DNA of 64,000 nucleotides, from contig NZ_JALJRA010000019.1 in assembly GCF_022968135.1 (NCBI RefSeq), positions 26,875 to 90,874 of the forward strand. Direction: 5' to 3'. Position 1 is the stretch's first letter. Each line of letters begins with the position of its first letter. A program made the position numbers and the translations under genes. The notes under the pieces are model-generated. The model made no database searches and was not told the DNA's origin. It worked only from the letters and a program-made list of their open reading frames with translations. This document shows positions 55,194-63,869 of this stretch, piece after piece. Origin of the DNA: Pseudorhizobium tarimense. Lineage in GTDB: Bacteria; Pseudomonadota; Alphaproteobacteria; Rhizobiales; Rhizobiaceae.

Positions 55194-56141
55194 ATGAGCA
55201 GTTGCTGTTCCACCGCTGGCCGAGTAGGCGGCGGCAGAGCGGTCACGCCCGATTCGATGATCGCTCTGCATGGCAAGGCTGGCGAAGTGGTGGCGGTTAA
55301 GGGAGGGGAGAGCTTCGTCGGGAGCAACGAGGCCGTCATCGCTGCTGACGGTGAAGGCCCAGCGCGCAAGGTAAATATTGCAGACTTCTATTTAGAGATA
55401 GAAACCGTCACAAACAGGCGATTCGCTGATTTTGTTGCAGCGACGGGCTATCAGACCGAAGCAGAGAAATACGGCTGTACAGCTGTGTTTAGCCCCCTCC
55501 TGACGGAAGAAAAACTCGCCGCGCAAAATGTTGCGGAGACTCCATGGTGGACTCGCGTGCATGGCGCCTTCTGGGCCATGCCAGAGGGACCAGGCAGCTC
55601 CATCGACGATCGACTGGACCATCCGGTCACGCAGGTTTCGTGGAACGACGCTGTCGCGTTCGCGGCCTGGGTGGGCGGGCGTCTCCCGACCGAAGCAGAA
55701 TGGGAGCATGCTGCTCGTGGTGGCAATCGGTCACGGTGCTATCCTTGGGGTGACGAGGAGCCGAATGATACGGATATTTTCTGCAATATCTGGCAAGGCC
55801 GCTTTCCGTACCACAACACCCTTGCCGACGGTTTCCTGGGAACAGCCCCGGTGCGCAGTTATGCACCCACTGAAAGTGGCTTCTACAACCTTGTTGGCAA
55901 CGTTTGGGAGTGGTCTGCAGACGCATTTCGCATCCGTTCCTTGTCTCGGCAGGCCAAGCTGCGGAACGCAAATGCCGCGAAGCACGGCGACAAGGTCCTC
56001 AAGGGTGGCTCCTTCTTATGCCACAAGAGCTACTGCTATCGATACCGGATTGCCGCGCGCATGGGCCTATCAGCTGACAGTGCAGCCAGTAACACCGGCT
56101 TTCGCATAGCCTATGATCAGATGCCGTTCAATGCCAAATGA
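55194..56141 (+). CDS. Formylglycine-generating enzyme (sulfatase maturation)
   Basis: 315 residues of the FGE/SUMF1 fold. The catalytic Cys276 and Cys281 lie in GGSFLCHKSYCYRYR, followed by the conserved arginines, and GGRLPTEAEWEHAARGG (about 161-177) and NVWEWSADAF are hallmark motifs. It converts the Cys of C-x-P-x-R sulfatases to formylglycine with oxygen and copper, in the cytoplasm before folding is complete. It ends the module 3 operon and probably serves all four sulfatases. The ATG at 55194 has GGGAAAG before it. An N-terminal CC pair near residue 4-5 is of unknown role. Confidence 0.93.
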   Translation: MSSCCSTAGRVGGGRAVTPDSMIALHGKAGEVVAVKGGESFVGSNEAVIAADGEGPARKVNIADFYLEIETVTNRRFADFVAATGYQTEAEKYGCTAVFSPLLTEEKLAAQNVAETPWWTRVHGAFWAMPEGPGSSIDDRLDHPVTQVSWNDAVAFAAWVGGRLPTEAEWEHAARGGNRSRCYPWGDEEPNDTDIFCNIWQGRFPYHNTLADGFLGTAPVRSYAPTESGFYNLVGNVWEWSADAFRIRSLSRQAKLRNANAAKHGDKVLKGGSFLCHKSYCYRYRIAARMGLSADSAASNTGFRIAYDQMPFNAK

Positions 56142-56182
56142 TTGATAAGCCCGCTGCATCCGAGCTTGTGTCGGTGCTCCCT

Positions 56183-56248
56183 GAGCGAGCAGGGCGATGG
56201 CGTTCACCTCGAGACGAGCGAGCAGGGCGATGGCGTTCACCTCGAGAC
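56183..56248. repeat. Two perfect tandem copies of a 33-bp unit
   Basis: The unit occupies 56183-56215 and 56216-56248 without a mismatch. It lies in the 233-base gap between the FGE gene and the ClC remnant. A minus-strand frame through it would repeat RLEVNAIALLA, but I do not recognise a protein there. Confidence 0.85.
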
Positions 56249-56374
56249 GATCGAGCATGAGCGAACCCTGCAGCCGGGGCTTCATGCTCTGGATGGACTT
56301 AGCGCGCAGCATCTCCGTAGTATCACCGGTCCTCAAAGGGTTTCGCCGGTCGCCTCACGGCGGCGACTATCCAG

Positions 56375-57968
56375 TTATTCAGCGTGTCGGCGCAGAGTGT
56401 GGGCCTCGCCGAGCTGGCCGATGACTCGGCGTTCAATCAGGTTGTTCACGACCGCCAAAGCCTCACTGCTGGTCTTGTCGAAGATCGTGGCCGCTTGGCG
56501 GGCGTTCATCTGCGGCTGAAGAGTGTCGTTGCGATACCGAATGAACCTGCCGATATCTGCAGACTGCTGCCCATCGCTCTCTTCGGCATAGACTTCCGGT
56601 ACGAGTACGATCCAGACATATCTCTCATTCTCGTCCACGATGATGGCCCTCTGTGTGGAGGCGAACGGGAACTGTTCTCGGAATTCCTGCAGCGAAAGGC
56701 TTGCATTCGCTTTCTTGATGTCTGGTCGCATGAGCTTGTCTACAGTCAGATTGCGTATCCATCCAATATCGTGAGGGCTGCGGATGCTCTCTCCGCGCAG
56801 TTGGAATCGCCACGTGGCGAACGAGTAGCCGAACGTTGTGCGCACAACTAAGGAGGACGTGATGGTCGCCGCCAGGACCAGCGCTGTGATCGGAAAATTC
56901 CTGGTAATCTCAAGCGCCAAAAACGTCATCGTCAACGGCCCCCCGATAAGCGCGACGGCCAGGGAACTCGTCCCCACCACAGCGAACACTGCCGGTTTCA
57001 ATTCGTTGTCCAGCAGGTATCCGATCGGCATGGCGAAGATTTTCCCCAGCATCGCACTCATGAAGAGAGATCCGAAGAAAAGGCCCCCAACGAAACCCAG
57101 AACCGATGGATCGCTGACGCTGTTGCCTTTAGCCGGAGAATGCTCACGAGGACGCCAATGCTGCTTTGCGTTTCCAGGTTCAAGTGAAGCACGCCGTGAC
57201 CGGCAGAAAGAACTTGCGGCGTGCCATGGCCATGAGACCTACGACGATGCCACCTAGTGCAGGGCGTAGTGCGGCATGGATGGAGCTCTCTCTCGCGAGC
57301 TTTTCGGTGAAGGCTACGCCTTTCATGATGCCGATCCCAAGTATGGCGCAAAACGCGCCAAGCAGGATCGCTGGTAGAAATCCCATGGTGCGACCTGGCC
57401 GATGTCGCCGATCTTGATCAGGAACGAGTCCCCAGACAATGTACGCGCCATCAAGGTCGCCAAGATTGCAGCAACGACGACAGGAGCAAGGGCGACCGTG
57501 CTATAGGTTCCGATGATGAGTTCGACGGCATAGAAGGCTCCGGTAAGCGGCGCATTGAAGGCCGCAGCAATGCCTCCTGCCGCACCACAGCCCACCAGAA
57601 CGGCAGGTCCTCACGACGCAGGTTGAGCTTCGCGCCAAGCTTCGAGGCCGTTCCGGATGGCAGTTGCGGGTAGCCGCCTTCAAGGCCAATGGAGGCGCCG
57701 AAGCCATTAGAGATCAGGTTCTGGACCCCGACGATGATGCTGTCCGCCGAAGATATCGGGCCGCGATAACGCGCGTTTGCTTCGATTGGGTCTACAATAG
57801 AGCGACTTCAGCGTTTGCGCAGCGCAAGGTACAGGCAGCCCCTCAAAATGCCGCCGACACGGGCGCACAGAGCAATAGCAGCCTGTCCTCAATGGAGGAA
57901 GAACGGAGCCATTCGTCAGGTGGAATGCCGAAGATCAGACTGTGCAGCGACTTGGAGATCCAGCTCAT
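56375..57968 (-). pseudogene. Decayed ClC-type chloride channel gene with CBS-like tail
   Basis: Pieces in different minus-strand frames match the ClC family in order: an N-terminal segment (MSWISKSLHSLIFGIPP), then QNLISNGFGASIGLEGGYPQL, GCGAAGGIAAAFNAPLTGAFY, VELIIGTYS, MGFLPAILLGAFCAILG, and a last long piece (GKIFAMPIGYLL to the stop at 56375) with the final helices and a cytoplasmic tail resembling CBS domains. At least four frame breaks and one in-frame stop separate the pieces. ClC proteins exchange chloride and protons. This copy cannot. Confidence 0.78.
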
Positions 57969-58279
57969 GGCGCTCACGCTGTACCGGCGGCCACTCCGAC
58001 AACGGCAGCGCAAGCGATCAAGCCGATTTCGCTACCACGAGCAAAGGCGTTTCTCCTCGCGAGCTTTAGTCTTACCTGCACTGAATGGAGCGCACTGGAT
58101 GCGAGCGCCGAAATCATGTGATAAGTCTGCTTGTATGTGATGTGACCATGGCTCGTAAGGCCACTTTAGAAAAACCAGGTAATTAGTGCTCGCTTGGCGT
58201 CCATCATGATATCTTCGGCGCCTTGAACAATTCCCTTGAGTTTTCGGTTCACCCATTCCTTCTGTCGAATAAAAACCGG

Positions 58280-59185
58280 CTAGAGCGGGTATCGGTCAGG
58301 TTGAGGGAAGGCATTGGTCGCCAGTTTCACGAAATTTCGGGCCGTTACGCTGCGTTCATCGGACCGACAGGCAATCAGGAGCTCAGCGACCGGCGACTCT
58401 TGAGCGTGTAGTGGCCGATAAAGGACGCCCTCAAGGTCGAGCTTGGTTATCGATTTGGGGAAAAGGGCGACACCCAGCCCGCCGGCCACCAGTCCCAGAA
58501 TGGCATGCAACTCGTTTACCTCTTGGACAATCTTTGGCTGGGTGCCCGCTCTTTTGAAGGCCGGCTGGAAGTTTCGCTCAAGATAAAGCGCCTTGACCCT
58601 TCGTGTCATGATGAGGCCTTCATCGGCGAGATCACGGATACGGATCACCTGCTGACGCGCAAGCCGATGCTCAGTAGCCACGGCGACAACATACGGCTCT
58701 CGCAACAGGAGGCGGGTATCGAAATCCTCGTTGTTGAAGACAGGCCGTAGTAGACCAATCTGGATTCGTCCCGCTCTCAAAGCTTCAACCTGCTCGCTGG
58801 AAATCATCTCATGGAGGATAATGTTGACGCCCGGGTAACTGCGGGAGAATTGCGAGGTGAGTTCGGGCAGGATGTTCAAGGCCGCTGCATCCGCGAAGCC
58901 GATCGTCAGCCGTCCCGATTTTCCCTCCGATGCGCGTCTGGCCATCTCGACTGCCAGATCGAGCTGGCGCAACGCAATCCTGCCTTCCTCCAGAAGGCTC
59001 CGGCCCGCGTCTGTTAAAGAGACGCGCCGTCGCGTTCTGTCGAATAGCGTGAAGCCGAGCTCCTGTTCAAATTTTGCTATCTGCTGGCTCAGAGCTGATT
59101 GGGTAATCCGCAGCCGCTCGGCCGCCCGTACGAAATTCAGCTCTTCAGCCAGAGTGACGAACGAAAACAGCAGCTTCTGATCCAT
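58280..59185 (-). CDS. LysR-family regulator (module 4)
   Basis: 301 residues: helix-turn-helix LNFVRAAERLRITQSALSQQ, then IAKFEQELGFTLFDRTRRRV, and an effector domain. It diverges from the tctC gene at 59292. A clear T-N11-A dyad (ATTAG-N5-CTAAT) lies in the gap. It probably activates the tctC - sulfatase - tctBA operon. Confidence 0.92.
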   Translation of the reverse strand: MDQKLLFSFVTLAEELNFVRAAERLRITQSALSQQIAKFEQELGFTLFDRTRRRVSLTDAGRSLLEEGRIALRQLDLAVEMARRASEGKSGRLTIGFADAAALNILPELTSQFSRSYPGVNIILHEMISSEQVEALRAGRIQIGLLRPVFNNEDFDTRLLLREPYVVAVATEHRLARQQVIRIRDLADEGLIMTRRVKALYLERNFQPAFKRAGTQPKIVQEVNELHAILGLVAGGLGVALFPKSITKLDLEGVLYRPLHAQESPVAELLIACRSDERSVTARNFVKLATNAFPQPDRYPL

Positions 59186-59189
59186 AATT

Positions 59190-59204
59190 ATTAGCCCTTC
59201 TAAT
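59190..59204. promoter_or_regulatory. ATTAG-N5-CTAAT dyad, LysR box
   Basis: A perfect 5-bp dyad with T-N11-A spacing (T59191 to A59203), five bases upstream of the LysR start and within the divergent promoter of tctC. Good candidate for the regulatory binding site. Confidence 0.62.
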
Positions 59205-59291
59205 TTCCATATCAGAGATCATTAGACTAGCTTCTAACGGTTAGTTATGAAAGGCAGGCCGAGGATGCCTGTCGCCCTTTGGGAGGAATCG

Positions 59292-60263
59292 ATGAAGAAG
59301 TTTGCTGCGCTAACCGCCGCCGTGATGGGTGTTGCGGCTTTGTCTGTGTCCAACGTGTCTGCCCAAGAATACTGGCCGACGAAGCCGGTGACGTTGATCG
59401 TACCGTTCGCTCCGGGCGGCAACACGGATCTCATCGCCAGGACCATCGCGCCGAAGCTTGGAGAGAAGCTCGGCCAGTCCGTCATCGTCGAAAATCGGCC
59501 CGGAGCGGGTGGAACGATCGCCACGACGGAAGTCGCATCCGCTGCTGCTGACGGCTACACTATGCAGATCGGAGACATAAGCACCCATGCGATCAGTCCC
59601 TATGTCTACGAAAACCTGACCTACGATCCGATCGATGATTTCGAGCCGGTGATTCAAGTGACCTCCGTTTCCCTGCTTCTCGTGGCCAACCCGCAAGTGA
59701 AGGCCAACAATGTGCAGGAACTGATTGATCTCGCGAAGTCCGATCCGGAAACTCTCTCCTACGCATCATCCGGCAACGGTTCCCCTCAACACCTGGCGTT
59801 CGAGTATCTGAAAAGCTTGACCGGCATTGGTCCCTTGCACATTCCGTACAATGGTTCGGCTCCCGCTTTGACGGATGTGATCGCTGGACATGTGCCTATG
59901 ATGATCGATGGCACTGCCGTTCCCCATGTCAAGAATGGCGCCCTCAAGGCGTTGGCGGTTACGGGCACTGCACGATCCCAGGCGCTACCCGACGTTCCAA
60001 CGATGCAGGAAGCAGGGGTCAATGACTTCACCTTCACCTCGTGGCACGGCATCATGTATCCCGCAGGTGTTCCCGCTGAGATCGTCGAGAAGGTCAACAC
60101 CGCCGTTGGCGAGATCCTCGACGAACAAGAGGTCAAAGACCGCTTCGCGGAGCTCAACATCGGTCTCGCCGGCGGGTCGCCTGAACAGTTCGCCGAGTTT
60201 GTTGCGGCCGAGAACAAGAAGATGAAGAGCCTGGTCGATGCCGCGGGCGTGACCAAGGACTAA
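59292..60263 (+). CDS. tctC: Tripartite tricarboxylate transporter substrate-binding protein (TctC/BugE type), module 4
   Basis: 323 residues with a Sec signal (MKKFAALTAAVMGVAALSVS, cleaved near VSAQ). It keeps the standard family pattern: PTKPVTLIVPFAPGGNTDLI, then VIVENRPGAGGTIATTEVA. The ATG at 59292 has GGGAGGA before it. A longer frame from 59247 is possible but has no ribosome site. The sulfatase gene follows 19 bases later. Confidence 0.9.
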   Translation: MKKFAALTAAVMGVAALSVSNVSAQEYWPTKPVTLIVPFAPGGNTDLIARTIAPKLGEKLGQSVIVENRPGAGGTIATTEVASAAADGYTMQIGDISTHAISPYVYENLTYDPIDDFEPVIQVTSVSLLLVANPQVKANNVQELIDLAKSDPETLSYASSGNGSPQHLAFEYLKSLTGIGPLHIPYNGSAPALTDVIAGHVPMMIDGTAVPHVKNGALKALAVTGTARSQALPDVPTMQEAGVNDFTFTSWHGIMYPAGVPAEIVEKVNTAVGEILDEQEVKDRFAELNIGLAGGSPEQFAEFVAAENKKMKSLVDAAGVTKD

Positions 60264-60282
60264 CCCGTCCCAGTCGAGCGAG

Positions 60283-61806
60283 ATGAAGATGCTGAATAAA
60301 GCCTGCGGCGGGGACTACATCTCCAAGCCGCGACCAAATGTGCTGTTCATTACGGTTGATCAATGGCCTGGCGGGCTTTTGGCTTGCGCAGGTCATCCGG
60401 TGATCGAAACACCGACCATCGATCATCTCGCTTCGATAGGCACCAGATTTGCCAATGCTTACTCCGAATGCCCAATCTGTATTCCCGCGCGTCGAACGAT
60501 CATGACGGGCGCTAGCCCGCGCCGGCATGGTGACCGAACCTTCCAGCCGTCACTGCGCATGCCGGCAGACATGACGACCTTGGCGCAGGCATTCGGTCAG
60601 GCCGGCTACCAAAGCCAGGCCATCGGCAAGCTTCATGTCTATCCGCAGCGTGATCGAATTGGTTTCGATGACGCGCTCTTGGCAGAGGAGGGGCGCGGCG
60701 CACTGGGTGGTACCGACGATTACGAAATGTTTCTCGCCGATAAGGGATATGCAGGACAGCAATTCCTGCACGGTATGAGCAACAACGAGTATAGCTGGAG
60801 GACCTGGCATCTTCCCGAGGAGCTACATGTCACCAACTGGACGACCTGGGCAGCAGCGCGTTCAATCAAGCGACGAGATCCGACGCGGCCGGCCCTGTGG
60901 CATGTCTCCTACACGCCGCCGCATCCTCCGTTGATCCCCCTGGCCAGCTATCTGGAGCGATATCGTGCGCGGGAGGTTGACGAGCCGAACATCGCAGGCT
61001 GGGCAGTGGATGACGAGCGCCTGCCATACCCATTGAAGTTGGCCAGGGATTACTGGTCGAGCCTACCACCAGCCCAGCTTGCTGATATGAGAAGGGCCTT
61101 TTACGCGCTCTGTACGCATATCGACCACCAGTTGCGAGTCCTGATCGGGACTTTGCGCGAGGAACAGATTCTGGACGACACGATCATCTTGATCACCAGC
61201 GATCACGGGGACATGCTTGGCGACCACGGCTTCTATGCGAAGCGCATGATGTATGAAGGCTCGGCCAAAGTGCCCATGGTTCTCGTCGGAGTAGCAGACG
61301 ACAAGCGGGTGGGTGTCGGGGTAGTCGATGAGCGTCTCGTCGGGTTGCAAGATATCATGCCTACGCTTCTGCAACTGTGTGGGATCACCATCCCGGACAC
61401 ATGCGAAGGGATCTCGATGGTGTCGCAGGATCATCAGCGCCAAACACTCTATGCAGAAGCCTTGGCCGGTGTGAAGGCGATGCGGATGATCAGGGACGAG
61501 CGATACAAGCTGATCTGGTATCCTGCCGGTTGCGTCTTCCAGCTTTTCGACCTGCAGACAGACCCGCATGAGATGTACGATCTCTCCGCATCCTCAGATC
61601 ATGATCACGTCCTATTGCGGCTGCAACAGCAACTGCGGCTCGAGCTTTATGGCGAGGATCTGGAAGCGGTGGATGAAGGCGGCTTCGTCGGGCTAGAGCG
61701 ACCGGCAAGCGCCCCTCAGCCCAACCGTGGTCTTTCGGGGCAGCGCGGCTTGCATTACCCGGCTCCGCCCTTGCAGGACCCATCCATCATTGTGGGCGGG
61801 GTATGA
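60283..61806 (+). CDS. Type I sulfatase (module 4)
   Basis: 507 residues from the ATG at 60283; an ATG two codons later is equally possible. The first metal residues lie in FITVDQWPG. Cys66 in CIPARRTIMTG is the formylglycine precursor. The Lys and His lie in GKLHVYPQRD, and the later metal set is in TSDHGDMLGDHGFYAKR. It differs from the other three sulfatases in this region and resembles arylsulfatase-type proteins of rhizobia. No signal peptide is seen, so it is cytoplasmic. The TctB stop-start coupling downstream (four-base overlap) ties it to the transporter. Confidence 0.9.
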   Translation: MKMLNKACGGDYISKPRPNVLFITVDQWPGGLLACAGHPVIETPTIDHLASIGTRFANAYSECPICIPARRTIMTGASPRRHGDRTFQPSLRMPADMTTLAQAFGQAGYQSQAIGKLHVYPQRDRIGFDDALLAEEGRGALGGTDDYEMFLADKGYAGQQFLHGMSNNEYSWRTWHLPEELHVTNWTTWAAARSIKRRDPTRPALWHVSYTPPHPPLIPLASYLERYRAREVDEPNIAGWAVDDERLPYPLKLARDYWSSLPPAQLADMRRAFYALCTHIDHQLRVLIGTLREEQILDDTIILITSDHGDMLGDHGFYAKRMMYEGSAKVPMVLVGVADDKRVGVGVVDERLVGLQDIMPTLLQLCGITIPDTCEGISMVSQDHQRQTLYAEALAGVKAMRMIRDERYKLIWYPAGCVFQLFDLQTDPHEMYDLSASSDHDHVLLRLQQQLRLELYGEDLEAVDEGGFVGLERPASAPQPNRGLSGQRGLHYPAPPLQDPSIIVGGV

Positions 61807-62294
61807 TGCAGCTTGAAAAAGAGACGAACAGCGAGGCGTCAAGGCCCAATGTCCTCTCGTCGGATGTTCTGGCAGGCGGCCTTTTCGTCCTCCTCGGCGC
61901 CGGCTTCCTCATCCTCGCGCAGGATTTTGGTTTCGGCTCGCTGCTGCGCATGGGGCCCGGCTTCTTCCCTGTGATCTTGTCTACGCTTCTGATCGCCATC
62001 GGATTGGTCGTCGCAGTGCGCGGACGAGCCCAGCAGGAGACGCTGACATTGCCACGGCTCGGGCCCCATGCACGAGTGATCATGGCAATGGTGCTTTTTG
62101 CAGGTTTAATGCAGCCGCTCGGCAGCTACCTTACAATGCCAATGGTGGTGTTGTTAGCGGCCTCTGCAAGCCCAGCCTTCAGCTGGCGCTCTGCGGTCGC
62201 CCTCGCGCTCGGCCTTACCGTGGCATCCGACTTGATCTTCCGCCTGGGGCTGGGCTTGCCCTTGCATGAGTTCGGCCATTGGATCGGAGGCTGA
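61803..62294 (+). CDS. tctB: Tripartite tricarboxylate transporter small membrane subunit (TctB type), module 4
   Basis: 163 residues with four hydrophobic spans (for example GGLFVLLGAGFLILAQDFG and a GPGFFPVILSTLLIAIGL loop region typical of TctB). It overlaps the sulfatase gene by four bases, and tctA starts two bases after its stop. Confidence 0.86.
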   Translation: MMQLEKETNSEASRPNVLSSDVLAGGLFVLLGAGFLILAQDFGFGSLLRMGPGFFPVILSTLLIAIGLVVAVRGRAQQETLTLPRLGPHARVIMAMVLFAGLMQPLGSYLTMPMVVLLAASASPAFSWRSAVALALGLTVASDLIFRLGLGLPLHEFGHWIGG

Positions 62295-62295
62295 A

Positions 62296-63798
62296 ATGGA
62301 TCTGCTTCAGCAATTGGCCTTGGGTTTTGAAACAGCGCTCACACCGCTTAATCTGTTCTATTGCTTTGCAGGGGTTCTGATCGGAACGCTGATCGGCGTC
62401 TTGCCCGGACTGGGGCCTGCGCCGACGGTGGCGATGCTTCTCCCCTTGTCGTTCGGACTGCCTCCTGTCTCCGGCTTCATCATGCTGTCAGGTATCTTTT
62501 ACGGCGCGCAGTATGGCGGTTCCACGACAGCAATCCTCATCAATACCCCAGGAGAATCATCGGCAGTCGTGACCGCACTGGAGGGGTATCAGATGGCACG
62601 GCAAGGCCGCGCAGGCGAGGCTCTCGCGATGGCGGCTGTAGGCTCGTTCATCGCCGGGACCGTAGCGACCTTCATCATTGCCTTGCTGGCACCGCCTTTG
62701 GCCAAGGCTGCCCTGCTGTTTGGGCCGGCCGAGTACTTTTCATTGATGGTGCTGGGCCTGATTGCCGCCATTGCGCTTGCCAGTGGCTCGGTTTTGAAGG
62801 CCATAGCCATGGCCATAATCGGCCTCCTGCTGGGGCTTGTGGGAACTGACGTCACGTCCGGCGTTCAGCGCTATACGTTCGGTGTGCTGGATCTTTATGA
62901 CGGGGTTGCCATCGTCGCCCTTGCCATGGGGCTGTTCGCCGTGGCCGAAGTGTTGCGCAATCTGGATGCGCCAGAGGAAGGGCATGCGACGGTTGCACAG
63001 ATCACGGGCCTTGCCGCGGGTCTGAAAAGTCTGCGCCGCGCGATGGGGTCGATATTGCGAGGCACGGCAATCGGGTCGCTCCTGGGGATCCTTCCAGGAG
63101 GCGGGGCAACACTGTCTTCTTTTGCCTCCTATGCCATGGAGAAAAGGCTTTCGAAAGAGCCCTCGCGCTTCGGCAGCGGCGTGGTGGAGGGACTCGCAGG
63201 TCCAGAATCGGCAAACAACGCCGGAGCTCAGACATCATTCATTCCGATGCTGACCCTTGGTCTGCCGTCAAACCCGGTCATGGCACTCATGATCGGCGCG
63301 CTTATGATCCACGGGATCCAGCCTGGTCCCAATGTAATTTCGGAACAGCCTGCTCTCTTCTGGGGATTGATCGCCTCGATGTGGATCGGGAATCTCATGC
63401 TGGTGGTGCTCAACCTCCCGCTGGTCGGATTGTGGGTGCGGCTTTTGGCCTTCCCCTATCATCTGCTCTTTCCTGCAATCATTGTCATTACCTGCATAGG
63501 CGTCTTCAGCTTCTCCAACTCGATGTTCGACGTTTGGATGCTGATCATCTTCAGTGTCGGAGGCTATGTCCTTGTTCGTCTGCGCTGTGAGCCCGCGCCC
63601 TTGCTTCTAGGCTTCATCCTTGGGCCGATGATGGAAGAGCACCTGCGTCGGGCGCTGCTCTTGTCGCGAGGAAACCCTGCTGTTTTTCTGGAGCGGCCCA
63701 TCAGCGCCGTAATGCTATTGATCGCGGCGATCCTGATAATCTCTCCGGCTCTTTCCGTGATCCGTCGCCGACGAGAAGAGATCTTCGTAGAGGATTAA
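62296..63798 (+). CDS. tctA: Tripartite tricarboxylate transporter large membrane subunit (TctA type), module 4
   Basis: 500 residues, very hydrophobic, with the family motifs GVLPGLGPAPTVAMLLPLS near the N-terminus and GILPGGGATLSSFASYAMEK in the middle. The ATG at 62296 fits the family N-terminus (MDLLQQLALGFE). An earlier in-frame start lies inside tctB. It completes the module 4 importer. Confidence 0.92.
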   Translation: MDLLQQLALGFETALTPLNLFYCFAGVLIGTLIGVLPGLGPAPTVAMLLPLSFGLPPVSGFIMLSGIFYGAQYGGSTTAILINTPGESSAVVTALEGYQMARQGRAGEALAMAAVGSFIAGTVATFIIALLAPPLAKAALLFGPAEYFSLMVLGLIAAIALASGSVLKAIAMAIIGLLLGLVGTDVTSGVQRYTFGVLDLYDGVAIVALAMGLFAVAEVLRNLDAPEEGHATVAQITGLAAGLKSLRRAMGSILRGTAIGSLLGILPGGGATLSSFASYAMEKRLSKEPSRFGSGVVEGLAGPESANNAGAQTSFIPMLTLGLPSNPVMALMIGALMIHGIQPGPNVISEQPALFWGLIASMWIGNLMLVVLNLPLVGLWVRLLAFPYHLLFPAIIVITCIGVFSFSNSMFDVWMLIIFSVGGYVLVRLRCEPAPLLLGFILGPMMEEHLRRALLLSRGNPAVFLERPISAVMLLIAAILIISPALSVIRRRREEIFVED

Positions 63799-63827
63799 CC
63801 TGCCGCGCCGATCGGCTCAGACATACA

Positions 63828-63858
63828 GCCAGCCTTCAATGAGCTGGCGACAGTTTTT
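63828..63858 (+). terminator. Possible terminator after module 4
   Basis: GCCAGC at 63828-63833 pairs with GCTGGC at 63843-63848, with TTTTT at 63854-63858 a few bases later. The stem is short, so moderate support. Confidence 0.4.
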
Positions 63859-63869
63859 AGGAACCTTAC

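Noticed and set aside
56183..56248. Possible CRISPR-like repeat
   Set aside because: Only two directly adjoining copies with no spacer, so a simple tandem duplication.
56070..56336. Minus-strand frame of 88 codons across the 33-bp repeat
   Set aside because: No recognisable domain, overlaps the FGE 3' end, and its only pattern comes from the tandem duplication.
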